NCBI RefSeq assembly: GCF_003860525.1 | Contig: NZ_CP034161.1 | Span: 2,170,001 to 2,234,000, forward strand | Direction of reading: 5' to 3' | Length of the DNA: 64,000 nt | Source: Epilithonimonas vandammei | Lineage (GTDB): Bacteria; Bacteroidota; Bacteroidia; Flavobacteriales; Weeksellaceae | In this document: one piece after another, positions 37,989-47,451 of the stretch | How positions within the stretch are numbered: the stretch's first letter is position 1 | How the letters are laid out: the number at the start of each line of letters is the position of its first letter | The notes under the pieces: model-generated | Seen by the model: only the letters and a program-made list of their open reading frames with translations | Told to the model about the DNA's origin: nothing | The model's database searches: none | Made by a program: the position numbers and the translations under genes

Positions 37989-38052
37989 ACTAATAATTGT
38001 TTTTAATTTCAGAACAGCCGAAACTGTTATTCTTTATAGTTTATTAATTTTA

Positions 38053-40863
38053 TTAAGCCGTTACTGGTCTTTTTGCAGGCGCATTTTCTGTTTGAAAAAC
38101 CTCGTTGATAATTCTCGTCTGATTTTTCTCAAACATCTTGTGACTTCCTGGAGCAGGCGTTCCACTAGCAACTGGAGAAATCAATTGGATATTTGTATCA
38201 CGGAAGTTTCTTAAGATGAAACTCCAAGCTCCCATATTCTCAGGTTCTTCCTGAGCCCAGATTAATTCTTTCTTGTTTTTATATTTATCAAAGATTGAAT
38301 TGATTTTTTCAAAATCCAATGGATAAACTTGCTCCAATCTTACCAAAGCTACTTTATCATCATTGATTTCTTCTTTTTTAGCTAATAAATCGTAGTACAA
38401 TTTACCTGTACAAAGCACTAATCTTTCCACTTTTGCTGGGTCAGCAGTTGGGTCATCAAAAATCTGCTGGAAACTTCCGTTTGCTAAATCTTCCAAAGGA
38501 GAAACCACTTTCGGATGTCTTAATAGAGATTTTGGTGTCATAATAACCAATGGTTTTCTGAATCCGAATTTCATCTGTCTTCTCAACAAGTGGAAATAGT
38601 TGGCTGGAGAAGTAATGTTTGCAACAATGATATTTTCGTTAGCACAAAGTGTCAAGAATCTTTCTAGTCTTGCAGAAGAGTGTTCTGCACCTTGACCTTC
38701 GGAACCGTGAGGCAACATCATTACCAATCCGTTTTGGATTTTCCATTTTTCCTCAGCAGCAACTAAATATTGGTCAACAATAATCTGAGCACCGTTTGTA
38801 AAATCTCCAAACTGAGCCTCCCAAATTGTCAAAGTTTTAGGCGCCGCCATTGCATAACCATAATCAAATCCTAAAACACCGTATTCTGACAAATGTGAGT
38901 TGTAAACATCAAATCTTTGTTCGTTGATGTGTCTTAGTGGAATGTATTCTTCTTCTGTATCTTCTGTTTTTACCAAAGCATGACGATGAGAGAACGTTCC
39001 TCTTTCCACATCCTCACCAGAGATTCTTACATTGTAACCCTCTGTCAAAAGTGTAGCATACGCCAACAATTCTGCAACAGCCCAATCCAGTGAATTGCTT
39101 TCCACCATTTTGATTCGGTTTTCGAAAAGACGGGTGATTTTATTAATGAATTTCTTATCAGCCGGAAGCGTAGAAATCTTAATAGCTAATTCTTTAAGTT
39201 TTTCTAAATCGTATTTTGTATCAACATTAGATTTAGAAACACAACCTTTACCTCCAAGTGGGAAATCTGTCCAGTCATCCTTCATAAAGATGTCCATCGT
39301 ATTTCTTTCGATTTCTTTGGAAGCATCAAAGTTTTCATCAAGCAAAGCTTTGAACTCCTGCTCCATTTTTTTCAAAACTTCGTCAGAAACAACATTTTCC
39401 TTAATCAAAAGCTCTTTATAGATCTCTCTTGGATTCTGATGTTTTGAAATTAATTTATAAAGATTTGGTTGAGTAAATCTTGGCTCATCACCTTCGTTGT
39501 GACCATATTTTCTGTAACCTAAAAGGTCTATATAAACATCTTTACCAAATTTCGCACGGAAATCTGCAGCAAATCTGATTGCGTGAACAACCGCTTCTAC
39601 ATCATCAGCATTGATGTGCATTACTGGAGAATCTGTCACTTTTGCAATATCTGTACAATAAACAGACGATCTTGCATCCATATAATTGGTAGTGAAAGAA
39701 ACCTGATTATTCACAACGATATGAACAGTTCCACCCGTTCTGTAACCTTCCAGATTCATCATCTGAGCAATCTCGTAAACAATACCTTGTCCAGCAATTG
39801 CACCATCACCGTGAATGATAATTGGTAAAACTTTGGAATAATCGTCTTTGTAAACGTTATCTACTTTCGCTCTACAAATCCCTTCTACAAGAGCACCAAC
39901 CGTTTCAAGGTGGGAAGGATTTGGAGTAAGGTTGATTCGTACTTCTTCACCATTTGCAGTTGTAATTTTCTTAGAAGAACCTAAGTGATACTTAACATCA
40001 CCTGAGAAAACATCTTCTTCAAATTCTTTACCTTCAAATTCTGAGAAAATCTGCTTGTAAGACTTCTGGAAAATATTAGTCAAAACATTAAGACGCCCTC
40101 TGTGAGCCATACCAAGCACAACTTCGTCAACACCTAATTGTGAAGAACGCGTAATCAATTGGTCAAGCGCAGGAATCAAAGATTCACCACCTTCCAGAGA
40201 GAAACGTTTTTGTCCAACGAATTTTGTATGAAGATAATTTTCAAACGCCACCGCTTGGTTTAATTTGAAAAGGATTTCAGTTTTTTCCTCAGCGGATAAT
40301 GTAGGATGGTTTTCATTCACATTCACCCATTCCATAATCCATTTTTTCTCCTCAACATTTTGGATATGCATATACTCTACACCGATAGAATCACAATAAA
40401 TGTTTTCTAAATGTGTAATAATTTCTTGCAAAGTCGCAGGACCAGGCATCCCAGTTTGTGTAGCAGAATTGAATTTTTTGTTCAAATCTTCCTTAGACAA
40501 CCCAAAATTTTCTATATCAAGTGTTGGAAAGTAATGTCTTCTTTCTCTTACTGGATTGGTTTTTGTAAAAAGGTGACCTCTCGACCTGTAAGCTTCGATT
40601 AGGTTCACTACTTTGAATTCTTTTGAAATATCTTCTGAAACAGCATTGTTTGCAACTGCTTGCTGAGCATATTGAACTGGAGCGGATTGAGAAACGGACT
40701 GTGATGTCTCATCTTCATCGCTGTAATTTTCCAATGCAAAATCAAAACCTTGGAAAAAAGCTTTCCAAGAAGGTTCTATAGCATCTGGGTATTTTTTGTA
40801 CTGCTCGTACATATCATCAACTAACTGAGCATGTACGGCATTTAGAAATGAAAATTTATCCAT
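38053..40863 (-). CDS. sucA: 2-oxoglutarate dehydrogenase E1
   Basis: 936 residues, thiamine diphosphate-dependent. N-terminal motif QLVDDMYEQYKKYP with PSWKAFFQGF, E1 core MAHRGRLNVL, IHGDGAIAGQGIVYE (cofactor binding), and the C-terminal ALVRLEQVYPLDF and WAQEEPENMGAW. It decarboxylates 2-oxoglutarate in the TCA cycle. First gene of the sucA-sucB pair; E3 is not nearby, as is usual. Confidence 0.97.
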   Translation of the reverse strand: MDKFSFLNAVHAQLVDDMYEQYKKYPDAIEPSWKAFFQGFDFALENYSDEDETSQSVSQSAPVQYAQQAVANNAVSEDISKEFKVVNLIEAYRSRGHLFTKTNPVRERRHYFPTLDIENFGLSKEDLNKKFNSATQTGMPGPATLQEIITHLENIYCDSIGVEYMHIQNVEEKKWIMEWVNVNENHPTLSAEEKTEILFKLNQAVAFENYLHTKFVGQKRFSLEGGESLIPALDQLITRSSQLGVDEVVLGMAHRGRLNVLTNIFQKSYKQIFSEFEGKEFEEDVFSGDVKYHLGSSKKITTANGEEVRINLTPNPSHLETVGALVEGICRAKVDNVYKDDYSKVLPIIIHGDGAIAGQGIVYEIAQMMNLEGYRTGGTVHIVVNNQVSFTTNYMDARSSVYCTDIAKVTDSPVMHINADDVEAVVHAIRFAADFRAKFGKDVYIDLLGYRKYGHNEGDEPRFTQPNLYKLISKHQNPREIYKELLIKENVVSDEVLKKMEQEFKALLDENFDASKEIERNTMDIFMKDDWTDFPLGGKGCVSKSNVDTKYDLEKLKELAIKISTLPADKKFINKITRLFENRIKMVESNSLDWAVAELLAYATLLTEGYNVRISGEDVERGTFSHRHALVKTEDTEEEYIPLRHINEQRFDVYNSHLSEYGVLGFDYGYAMAAPKTLTIWEAQFGDFTNGAQIIVDQYLVAAEEKWKIQNGLVMMLPHGSEGQGAEHSSARLERFLTLCANENIIVANITSPANYFHLLRRQMKFGFRKPLVIMTPKSLLRHPKVVSPLEDLANGSFQQIFDDPTADPAKVERLVLCTGKLYYDLLAKKEEINDDKVALVRLEQVYPLDFEKINSIFDKYKNKKELIWAQEEPENMGAWSFILRNFRDTNIQLISPVASGTPAPGSHKMFEKNQTRIINEVFQTENAPAKRPVTA

Positions 40864-40908
40864 TATTACAGATTATCTGTTAAAATTTTAATTTTAAATA
40901 ATTGCCAA

Positions 40909-40916
40909 CAAATTTA
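40909..40916 (-). promoter_or_regulatory. Putative -7 box for sucA-sucB
   Basis: TAAATTTG on the minus strand, 45 bases before the sucA ATG; no clear -33 TTG at standard spacing. Confidence 0.4.
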
Positions 40917-40989
40917 CTAAATTTTTGTAGATCTTTGGCTAAAGTGATGTTTTATTCCCGTAAATATACATGATATTTATCAGATTCTA

Positions 40990-42024
40990 TTACCTATAAA
41001 CCGGTAGGGAAAGTTTAAGTTTTACGTCCTGATTTTCTGTTGGTTCTTCTAAAAACTCTTCCATAAGCTGTCCGTTTCTGAGTGTGTCTCTCTTTGCTTT
41101 TTTAAGGAGTTCCTGTATGTTTTTGATACGGTTATTATAGTTTCCTTGGAAATAGATATAATAAACTCTAGAAGAATTGATTGTCTGAAAATTAAAGTTA
41201 TTATCACTCACCGGAATCCTTTTGGATAACGGCACACCGTAGAAATAAGATATTTCCTTATCTTTCAGATTCGATGGATTTGTAATCATCACGGGTGTCC
41301 CGAATTCGTCATCTTTTTTCCCGAGATCCGAACGGACAAAATTCACGACTTTTCCGTGATTCATCAGCACATTTTTGAATAAGACATCCTTTGAATTTCG
41401 TGTACTCACATTAACTCCCAAAAGCAAAGCGCCTTCCCTATTTTCTATCATAATACTATCATATTTTATAGAAGCTAGCTGTTGGTCTTTATTGACCTTA
41501 TTTCCTAGAAGCTGATATAGATTTTTGATACTTTTATCAATATTGCTCACAAAAAAGTCTTCTGCCAGCAGATTAAGGGAACGTTCAAGATAGCTGCGTT
41601 TTGGTGTATGGATGTTCCAGAATATTTTTGTTTTTGTTCCTTCTGGTCTAAATTTCACATCGATCAGATAAGGATTATTATTTTTTCCTTCGAAAAGCTG
41701 ATAACGTATTGTTTTGCCGGGATTGGAATATCGTATAAAAAAATCTCCAGACTCGCTACTCGATTTATCAGAATATTTCATAGAACTACCCTTGCCTTCG
41801 TAAGGTGTAAAAAAAGAATAACTCAGATCTTTTTTTTCGGTAAAAAAATCATTCCACGAAGAGAAATTCTGTAAGTTATTAAACTGTGGGAATACTTTTT
41901 CTATGGGATAATTGATTTCTGACTGGTGGGTAAAACTTTTGCTTTCATCAACAAAATTCATAGACAATGAATAGAGTCCGAAAAGACAAAGTACTATAAT
42001 GATGATAAATTTGAACCAACGCAT
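40990..42024 (-). CDS. SRPBCC-domain protein with GyrI-like C-terminal part
   Basis: 344 residues. One N-terminal membrane helix (FIIIIVLCLFGLYSL), then a polyketide-cyclase/START-like domain (INYPIEKVFPQFNNLQNFSSW and GKGSSMKYSD), then a C-terminal half resembling the effector-binding GyrI/AraC fold. Such proteins bind small hydrophobic ligands; no substrate is indicated. It follows the TamL-like barrel gene after 14 bases and is probably in its operon. Confidence 0.7.
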   Translation of the reverse strand: MRWFKFIIIIVLCLFGLYSLSMNFVDESKSFTHQSEINYPIEKVFPQFNNLQNFSSWNDFFTEKKDLSYSFFTPYEGKGSSMKYSDKSSSESGDFFIRYSNPGKTIRYQLFEGKNNNPYLIDVKFRPEGTKTKIFWNIHTPKRSYLERSLNLLAEDFFVSNIDKSIKNLYQLLGNKVNKDQQLASIKYDSIMIENREGALLLGVNVSTRNSKDVLFKNVLMNHGKVVNFVRSDLGKKDDEFGTPVMITNPSNLKDKEISYFYGVPLSKRIPVSDNNFNFQTINSSRVYYIYFQGNYNNRIKNIQELLKKAKRDTLRNGQLMEEFLEEPTENQDVKLKLSLPVYR

Positions 42025-42038
42025 TTTTAAAACAATAA

Positions 42039-44630
42039 TTAGAATGGATAACCGATTGCGAAATTAAAAGTAGGCTTCAGCAGTTTTATTTTATTGGCAA
42101 CCCATCTGCTTCCTTCTGGCTGATTGGGATCATACATTTTATAAGCCATATCAAGACGAAGTGTAACATAAGCAACATTAACCCTTAATCCAAAACCGCT
42201 TCCTACTCCCATCTGGCTGATAAATTTTTTGAACTTGAACTGATCTCCAAAACCATTATCTTTTAAACCCCAAATGTTACCGGCATCTGTAAAAACAGCA
42301 GCTTCAAACATATTATTCAGTGGCACCCTATATTCTATACTTGTTGTTAATTTAACATTGTCCATAGCATAAGATCTCACGCGCTCATCTAGCTGAGAAT
42401 CTGCAGGTCCCAGACCGCCAAAAGCTAACCAAGCACGTATATCGTACGCACCACCATTGAAATAAGATCTGATAAAAGGCATCTCACTTGAATTACCATA
42501 CGGAATTCCTATGCCTACAAACTGCCTAAAGGCTAAAGTATGAGGCTTTGCCCGATCATTAAAAAATGTATAATATTTCTTGAAATCGAGGTCAAATTTT
42601 ATAAACTGTGAAAATGGTATTTTGAAAATAGTCTTCGTATTACCAGTAATCAGATAATTTTCTTCCTTTTTTGTCAGAAGATTAAGAACATTTCCTGCAA
42701 TTTCTACTTTCCCGTTGAATGCAAAAGGATTTCTGTAATCTTTTTTCCCGATTTCATTATAAGCAAAATTATAAATGATAGAAGATATAATCACATCCTG
42801 TGTCTGCCGTTCTTTATTATACAATGACTGCAAAAAGTTGTATAGCAGATTCCTGTCATTATTAGTCATTTTGGTGATAAATGCTTCATCTGAAAGAATT
42901 GTGGAAGAGATATCGTCATAAGATGCTCCAGAATTGACTGTTCCCGGATGATCTATCTCGTAAAGATTAAAAACATTTCTTCTTATATCATTATCGCCGG
43001 GAAAAAAGTCATAATATTTATCTTTATTTTGGGTGAGACTGAGCTGGGTATTAAACAAAGTAAGCCTATGTTGGATCTTTCCATCTTCTATATTGGCATT
43101 GTAATTCAAACCTGCATTGAAGTTAATCCTTCCAAGTCCAATGTTGTTCTGGATAGATGTTCCTAAAGAAATGCTCGTAGTGGGAGAATATCTTTTTGGG
43201 ATGAGTTTATAATAATTCCGGAACGGGACTAATAATCTCGGAAAAAGTAAAGATGCCTGAGCAGATAATTCGTATGCATTAAAAATAGCCCCTGGATTTT
43301 TAGGATCTTTTGTAGTCCCTATTACACCTGAAAAACTGGTAATAAGGTTTTCTGCACCTCCAAAGAGATTCCTGGTGGTTAAATCTACAGAAGGTGAAAA
43401 ACCAAAGTTCAGGATTTGGGAGTAATGGATATCCGTAGCAATATTGAATTCATATTTTGGAAGCGGTCTAAGAATATATTCCACATCTATAATACTGTCT
43501 CTTTCAGCAGGTGTTCCTTCTTTTCTGAGTTCGTCTGACGCTTTTATTATCGTGAAATTATTCATCGATATCAGGTTCCTTCTTGTAAGATCTAATCGTG
43601 ATTGCTTGTAAACCTCTCCTGTTTTTACAATAATCGGAAGCCAAAGCGAATTAACCTTATAAGTACTGTCTGCTCTGTAAAAATTAATCCCTCTAAGACT
43701 ATCGTGAATCGGCAGATTTTCAGCAGAATTACTGTTAGTCACCGATACTTTTATTTTCCCAATAGTCGCTTTTCTGTAAGGTGTACCAATGGAATCTTTA
43801 AGAATGTTCATCGTCACAGGAACATTTTTTCGGCTTTGTAAAGAATCTGCCACAAAATAAATATCCTGATTGTCATTATTGAATTTATAATAACCTTGTT
43901 CCCTCATCAGATCGTTGATTCTTACAATCTCTTTTTCCAGAACAGTTTCGTCCAAAATTCCACCTCTTTTAACAAGACTTTTACTAATATTATTTTCGTA
44001 GATGCTTCTTACACTGCCATCTGGAATATTATAAAAATATTCTTTGATGTAGGTAGGATCTTTATGAGTGATTATATACTCTACCTCCGCTTTTTTTGCT
44101 GCAGAATCTCGCTTTACGTCCGTTTTCACATCAGAATCCCAATAACCCCTGTTAATCAATCTGTTGTTAATACTCTTGGTACTTTGCTTTGTTTTAGAAT
44201 CACTGTAGATAACCGGCGCCTGACCTACGGTATGAAAAAAACGGTTCCAAAACAGATTTTTGCCTACATATTCGGGATGTCCGTACTTTACGAAAAGAGA
44301 ATCTCTGAGTTTCTGACTTCTCATTTCATTTGGATAAGTCATATATTCCTTTAGTATCGTATCATACTTTGGATTGGCCATATTATAAAAGCCAAGACCA
44401 ATTGGCAGTATAAAAAGCGCTTTCTTATTTGGTTTTTGGGCTACTAGATCCGGAATCTCATCGGAAAATATTTTCCCGTCTGTATATTTAAACTTATTGT
44501 CTGTAAGCAGATATTCGCCGTCGGGAACTTTTTTTGTCACATTACAAGCGTACAAAAACACACTTAAAATTGCGGCGTAATAAAATATATGATATTTTTG
44601 AAAATATTTGTTGATATGCTTACGGCTCAT
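42039..44630 (-). CDS. BamA/TamA-family outer-membrane lipoprotein (TamL-like)
   Basis: Started at the ATG at 44630 (863 residues), which gives a lipoprotein signal ending LYACNVTKKVPDGEYLL. POTRA-like segments fill about residues 20-400 and a 16-strand barrel of the Omp85 type the rest, ending with FAIGYPF. A lipidated Omp85 protein of this kind (TamL) works with TamB in flavobacteria. In this window it is 37 kb from tamB. The start overlaps the start of the divergent methyltransferase gene by 15 bases. The upstream in-frame ATG at 44675 would overlap it more. Confidence 0.87.
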   Translation of the reverse strand: MSRKHINKYFQKYHIFYYAAILSVFLYACNVTKKVPDGEYLLTDNKFKYTDGKIFSDEIPDLVAQKPNKKALFILPIGLGFYNMANPKYDTILKEYMTYPNEMRSQKLRDSLFVKYGHPEYVGKNLFWNRFFHTVGQAPVIYSDSKTKQSTKSINNRLINRGYWDSDVKTDVKRDSAAKKAEVEYIITHKDPTYIKEYFYNIPDGSVRSIYENNISKSLVKRGGILDETVLEKEIVRINDLMREQGYYKFNNDNQDIYFVADSLQSRKNVPVTMNILKDSIGTPYRKATIGKIKVSVTNSNSAENLPIHDSLRGINFYRADSTYKVNSLWLPIIVKTGEVYKQSRLDLTRRNLISMNNFTIIKASDELRKEGTPAERDSIIDVEYILRPLPKYEFNIATDIHYSQILNFGFSPSVDLTTRNLFGGAENLITSFSGVIGTTKDPKNPGAIFNAYELSAQASLLFPRLLVPFRNYYKLIPKRYSPTTSISLGTSIQNNIGLGRINFNAGLNYNANIEDGKIQHRLTLFNTQLSLTQNKDKYYDFFPGDNDIRRNVFNLYEIDHPGTVNSGASYDDISSTILSDEAFITKMTNNDRNLLYNFLQSLYNKERQTQDVIISSIIYNFAYNEIGKKDYRNPFAFNGKVEIAGNVLNLLTKKEENYLITGNTKTIFKIPFSQFIKFDLDFKKYYTFFNDRAKPHTLAFRQFVGIGIPYGNSSEMPFIRSYFNGGAYDIRAWLAFGGLGPADSQLDERVRSYAMDNVKLTTSIEYRVPLNNMFEAAVFTDAGNIWGLKDNGFGDQFKFKKFISQMGVGSGFGLRVNVAYVTLRLDMAYKMYDPNQPEGSRWVANKIKLLKPTFNFAIGYPF

Positions 44631-45344
44631 ACTATAAAGATAATACAGTCTCTGGACAAAAAGAAATACAGGCAAAAATACAATTTGTTTTTAGTTGAAG
44701 GTAATAAAATCATAAAAGAACTTCCAAATTCGGATTATGAGATTACAGAATTATATTCTACAGATCCTGACACACTCAATTTAGAAAACTCTAAAGTTCA
44801 CAAAATTCAGCCTGCGGAGCTGAAGAAAATCAGTTTTTTGCAAACACCAAAGGATTCCATAGCGGTTTGCCGAATTCCCAAGGAAGAAAAAATTATTGAA
44901 ACCAGTATCCAGATTATTTTAGATGGCATTCAGGATCCTGGGAACTTGGGTACAATTATAAGGCTTGCAGACTGGTTCGGAATAGAACAGATCATCTGCA
45001 GTAATGATACTGTGGATGTTTATAATCCGAAAGTAATACAGGCTACGATGGGATCTTTTCTACGCGTAAACGTAGTTTATACAAATTTAGAAAGTTATTT
45101 GACCAATTATAAATATCCAGTATTCGGAACGGATATGGACGGAAAAAATATTTATAAGACTGAATTCCCGGCAAAATTTTCAATCATATTCGGGAATGAG
45201 GGAAACGGAATAAGACCTTCTACAGAAGAACTAATTTCACAAATGATCACAATCCCACGATTTGGGAAAAATATGTCTACAGAAAGCCTTAATGTATCTA
45301 TGTCAGCAGGAATTATCCTAGGACAGATATTTTCGAATAAGTAA
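44616..45344 (+). CDS. TrmH/SpoU-family RNA 2'-O-methyltransferase
   Basis: 242 residues from the ATG at 44616; MLTAHTIKIIQSLDKKKYRQ is a standard beginning. SAM-binding knot motifs are visible: LDGIQDPGNLGTIIRLADWFG, IFGNEGNGI and LNVSMSAGIILGQI. The family methylates ribose in rRNA or tRNA; the target is not predictable. Diverges from the TamL-like gene with overlapping 5' ends. Confidence 0.92.
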   Translation: MLTAHTIKIIQSLDKKKYRQKYNLFLVEGNKIIKELPNSDYEITELYSTDPDTLNLENSKVHKIQPAELKKISFLQTPKDSIAVCRIPKEEKIIETSIQIILDGIQDPGNLGTIIRLADWFGIEQIICSNDTVDVYNPKVIQATMGSFLRVNVVYTNLESYLTNYKYPVFGTDMDGKNIYKTEFPAKFSIIFGNEGNGIRPSTEELISQMITIPRFGKNMSTESLNVSMSAGIILGQIFSNK

Positions 45345-45346
45345 AA

Positions 45347-45841
45347 TTAAATAATTTTGCCTAAGCTGGAAGTTGTTTTATTTTTTTGATAGTCATCTAG
45401 TTTTTCACTTAAATATCTCAAGGCATAAGGAGCCACATATATTAGAGCTAAGCCGATAATTTTCTTTTTCCAGCTTTTATTCATCACGCTTTTTTTAGCA
45501 TAATTGCCCACTAAAGCAACGGCTCCCATTCTTAGAGTGTTCTCCAGAAGACCTGACTTAACCGTATCTCCGGCAAGACTAACTATATTTTTTTTAGAAG
45601 CTGCTTCCTTCATACCTGAAGAAATTTCTTTCATAATATTCTGAGTATCAATTGCAAGTGAAGTACTTCCATCAGAATCTTCTTTTTCCTTCAGAAATCT
45701 GTCAGTAAGACCATTAGTCATAATGCTAAGACTCTCTTTTTTATTTTTGAAGGTCAGAATATCCTCCAACTCGCTTATTTCATTTTTTAGAAGTTTCTTT
45801 TGACTTCTAAGCTCGTTTAGATCAGTATAATTTGGAGACAT
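45347..45841 (-). CDS. Uncharacterised membrane-associated protein of the YtxH/holin-like cluster
   Basis: 164 residues, a predicted coiled coil at the start (LRSQKKLLKNEISELEDIL), a polar middle and one helix near the C terminus (KIIGLALIYVAPYALRYL). I do not recognise a family. The gene follows the holin-like gene by four bases, so they are almost certainly co-transcribed and co-functional. Confidence 0.72.
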   Translation of the reverse strand: MSPNYTDLNELRSQKKLLKNEISELEDILTFKNKKESLSIMTNGLTDRFLKEKEDSDGSTSLAIDTQNIMKEISSGMKEAASKKNIVSLAGDTVKSGLLENTLRMGAVALVGNYAKKSVMNKSWKKKIIGLALIYVAPYALRYLSEKLDDYQKNKTTSSLGKII

Positions 45842-45845
45842 GATA

Positions 45846-46154
45846 TTAATGTTTTAAAAATTCGATTACCATATTGGCAATGGCGTTGACTATTTTTTTC
45901 TTTAGAGCAATTACTATAAGTACTATTAGAAAGTAAAAGCCAGAAACAATCAGAAAACCATAAGATATAGTACCAAGTGATTCACCTATAAGAAAAGCAA
46001 TTCCAAAATTGAGAAGAATAATAAAAAATGAAAATGCAATCAGTAAGATGCAGAGGAACGAAACGAATCCAGCAGACAAAGAAGATTTCTCTGTGAACTG
46101 AATTTTGAGAAGATCAACACGTTTGGACACATACTCTTTTAATATCTCTACCAT
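45846..46154 (-). CDS. Holin-like inner-membrane protein
   Basis: 102 residues with two membrane helices (about residues 30-50 and 65-85) and a Lys-rich end, like the phage holin family/DUF1469 proteins found next to YtxH genes. There is no phage context, so it is a housekeeping envelope protein and not a lysis gene. Second gene of a three-gene cluster. Confidence 0.78.
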   Translation of the reverse strand: MVEILKEYVSKRVDLLKIQFTEKSSLSAGFVSFLCILLIAFSFFIILLNFGIAFLIGESLGTISYGFLIVSGFYFLIVLIVIALKKKIVNAIANMVIEFLKH

Positions 46155-46192
46155 AGGAATCTTATTAGCATAAAATTACACATTTATTTATG

Positions 46193-46224
46193 AAAAAAGG
46201 AACTTAGAAACTAAGTTCCTTTTT
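46193..46224 (-). terminator. Terminator of the YtxH gene
   Basis: AAGGAACTTAG / CTAAGTTCCTT stem with a 3-base loop and A/T tails between the YtxH and holin-like genes; some attenuation of the downstream pair is possible. Confidence 0.82.
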
Positions 46225-46242
46225 AATTAATCTAACACTTGA

Positions 46243-46617
46243 TTATTTCAACCCATCAAGCTCAGATTCAACATCCTTTACAACATCAGATGTTTTTGAA
46301 ACCACCTGATCTTTATATTTGTCGTAACTCTCCTTTACTGTTTGAGCAACGTTTTGCGCTGTTTCTTTAACCTGTGAAGATAAATTTTCGTACTTATCTT
46401 TTACTGTAGAAGACACTTCAGAATATTTATCTTTTACTTTTTCAGAAGTTTTACCGTATTCATCCACAGCTTTATCCTTTAAGTCGTTTGCTTTATCTTT
46501 TAATTTTCGTCTGGTTTCTTTACCTTCTTCCGGTGCATAAAGCAAACCAAGAATAACACCTGTCGCAGCTCCTGCTAACAATGCAGCTAATACTGCTGAA
46601 TTTGATTTTTTTGACAT
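46243..46617 (-). CDS. YtxH-domain protein
   Basis: 124 residues: a short basic start, a small-residue membrane helix (LLAGAATGVILGLLYAPEEGKETR, the YtxH signature) and a long Lys/Asp/Glu/Ser/Val-rich helical tail with 11-residue-like repeats (VKDKYSEVSSTVKDKYENL), LEA-like. Such proteins are general-stress envelope proteins in other bacteria. Confidence 0.87.
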   Translation of the reverse strand: MSKKSNSAVLAALLAGAATGVILGLLYAPEEGKETRRKLKDKANDLKDKAVDEYGKTSEKVKDKYSEVSSTVKDKYENLSSQVKETAQNVAQTVKESYDKYKDQVVSKTSDVVKDVESELDGLK

Positions 46618-46712
46618 TATTTATAATTTTTAAGTTTATTTTAAACCATTTATTTATAGTTATAAATTTACAACTAAAATGCCAAAGAAAAAATAAGAGT
46701 CTTAAATTTTTG

Positions 46713-47390
46713 TTAAAACTTTTTCATATAGGACAAAATAAGAGCTATTGTTTCTTCCTTATTTATATTTGTATTGTCGATAAGGACGGCATCATCAGCC
46801 TGCTTGAGTGGAGACAACTCGCGCTCACTATCAATTTTATCTCTCGAAATCAGATTTTGTTTTACAGTTTCGATATCTGTTTTCTCACCTGCCGCTTGTA
46901 GCTCAAGAAAACGTCTTCTGGCACGCTCATCCTGGCTTGCTGTCATAAAAAATTTATAATCCGCATCTGGAAGCACAACAGTTCCGATATCACGCCCATC
47001 CATTATGATTCCACCTTTATTAGCAATGTCTCTCTGCGTCTTCAATAGAAAATTCCGAACATCTGCTTCCTTTGCCACCTGACTTACATAATCAGAAACC
47101 TGTGGAAACCTGATTTCTTTATCAATATTTTTTCCATTCAGAAACAATTGTAGTTCTCCGTCAATATTCTGAAATTCGAGCTTCATCTCAGCAAGTGATG
47201 AAAGCAGTTTTGAAATATCAATAGTTTTATCCGGGTTCAAGCAGTTTTGTATGGCATAAAACGTAATACCTCTGTAAAGTGCGCCAGTATCCATATGAAT
47301 GAGACCAAGCTTTTTTGCAATAATTTTAGAAATAGAACTTTTTCCTGTGGAAGAAAATCCGTCTATGGCGATTACCGGTTTTTTTGTCAT
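46713..47390 (-). CDS. cmk: Cytidylate kinase
   Basis: 225 residues with the P-loop GFSSTGKSSISK, MDTGALYRGITFYA, the NMP-binding FPQVSDYVSQVA, and MDGRDIGTVV. It phosphorylates CMP and dCMP. The gene follows porQ on the same strand, a gene order common in Bacteroidota. Confidence 0.95.
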   Translation of the reverse strand: MTKKPVIAIDGFSSTGKSSISKIIAKKLGLIHMDTGALYRGITFYAIQNCLNPDKTIDISKLLSSLAEMKLEFQNIDGELQLFLNGKNIDKEIRFPQVSDYVSQVAKEADVRNFLLKTQRDIANKGGIIMDGRDIGTVVLPDADYKFFMTASQDERARRRFLELQAAGEKTDIETVKQNLISRDKIDSERELSPLKQADDAVLIDNTNINKEETIALILSYMKKF

Positions 47391-47451
47391 AGTGCAAATG
47401 TAATAAGTATGACAAAAAAATAAAAATTAAATAGAGCTTAAATGAGAACGG

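Noticed and set aside
45347..46617. Holin-like and YtxH genes as remnants of a prophage
   Set aside because: No phage structural, integrase or lysis genes nearby; such genes are ordinary chromosomal ones in this phylum.
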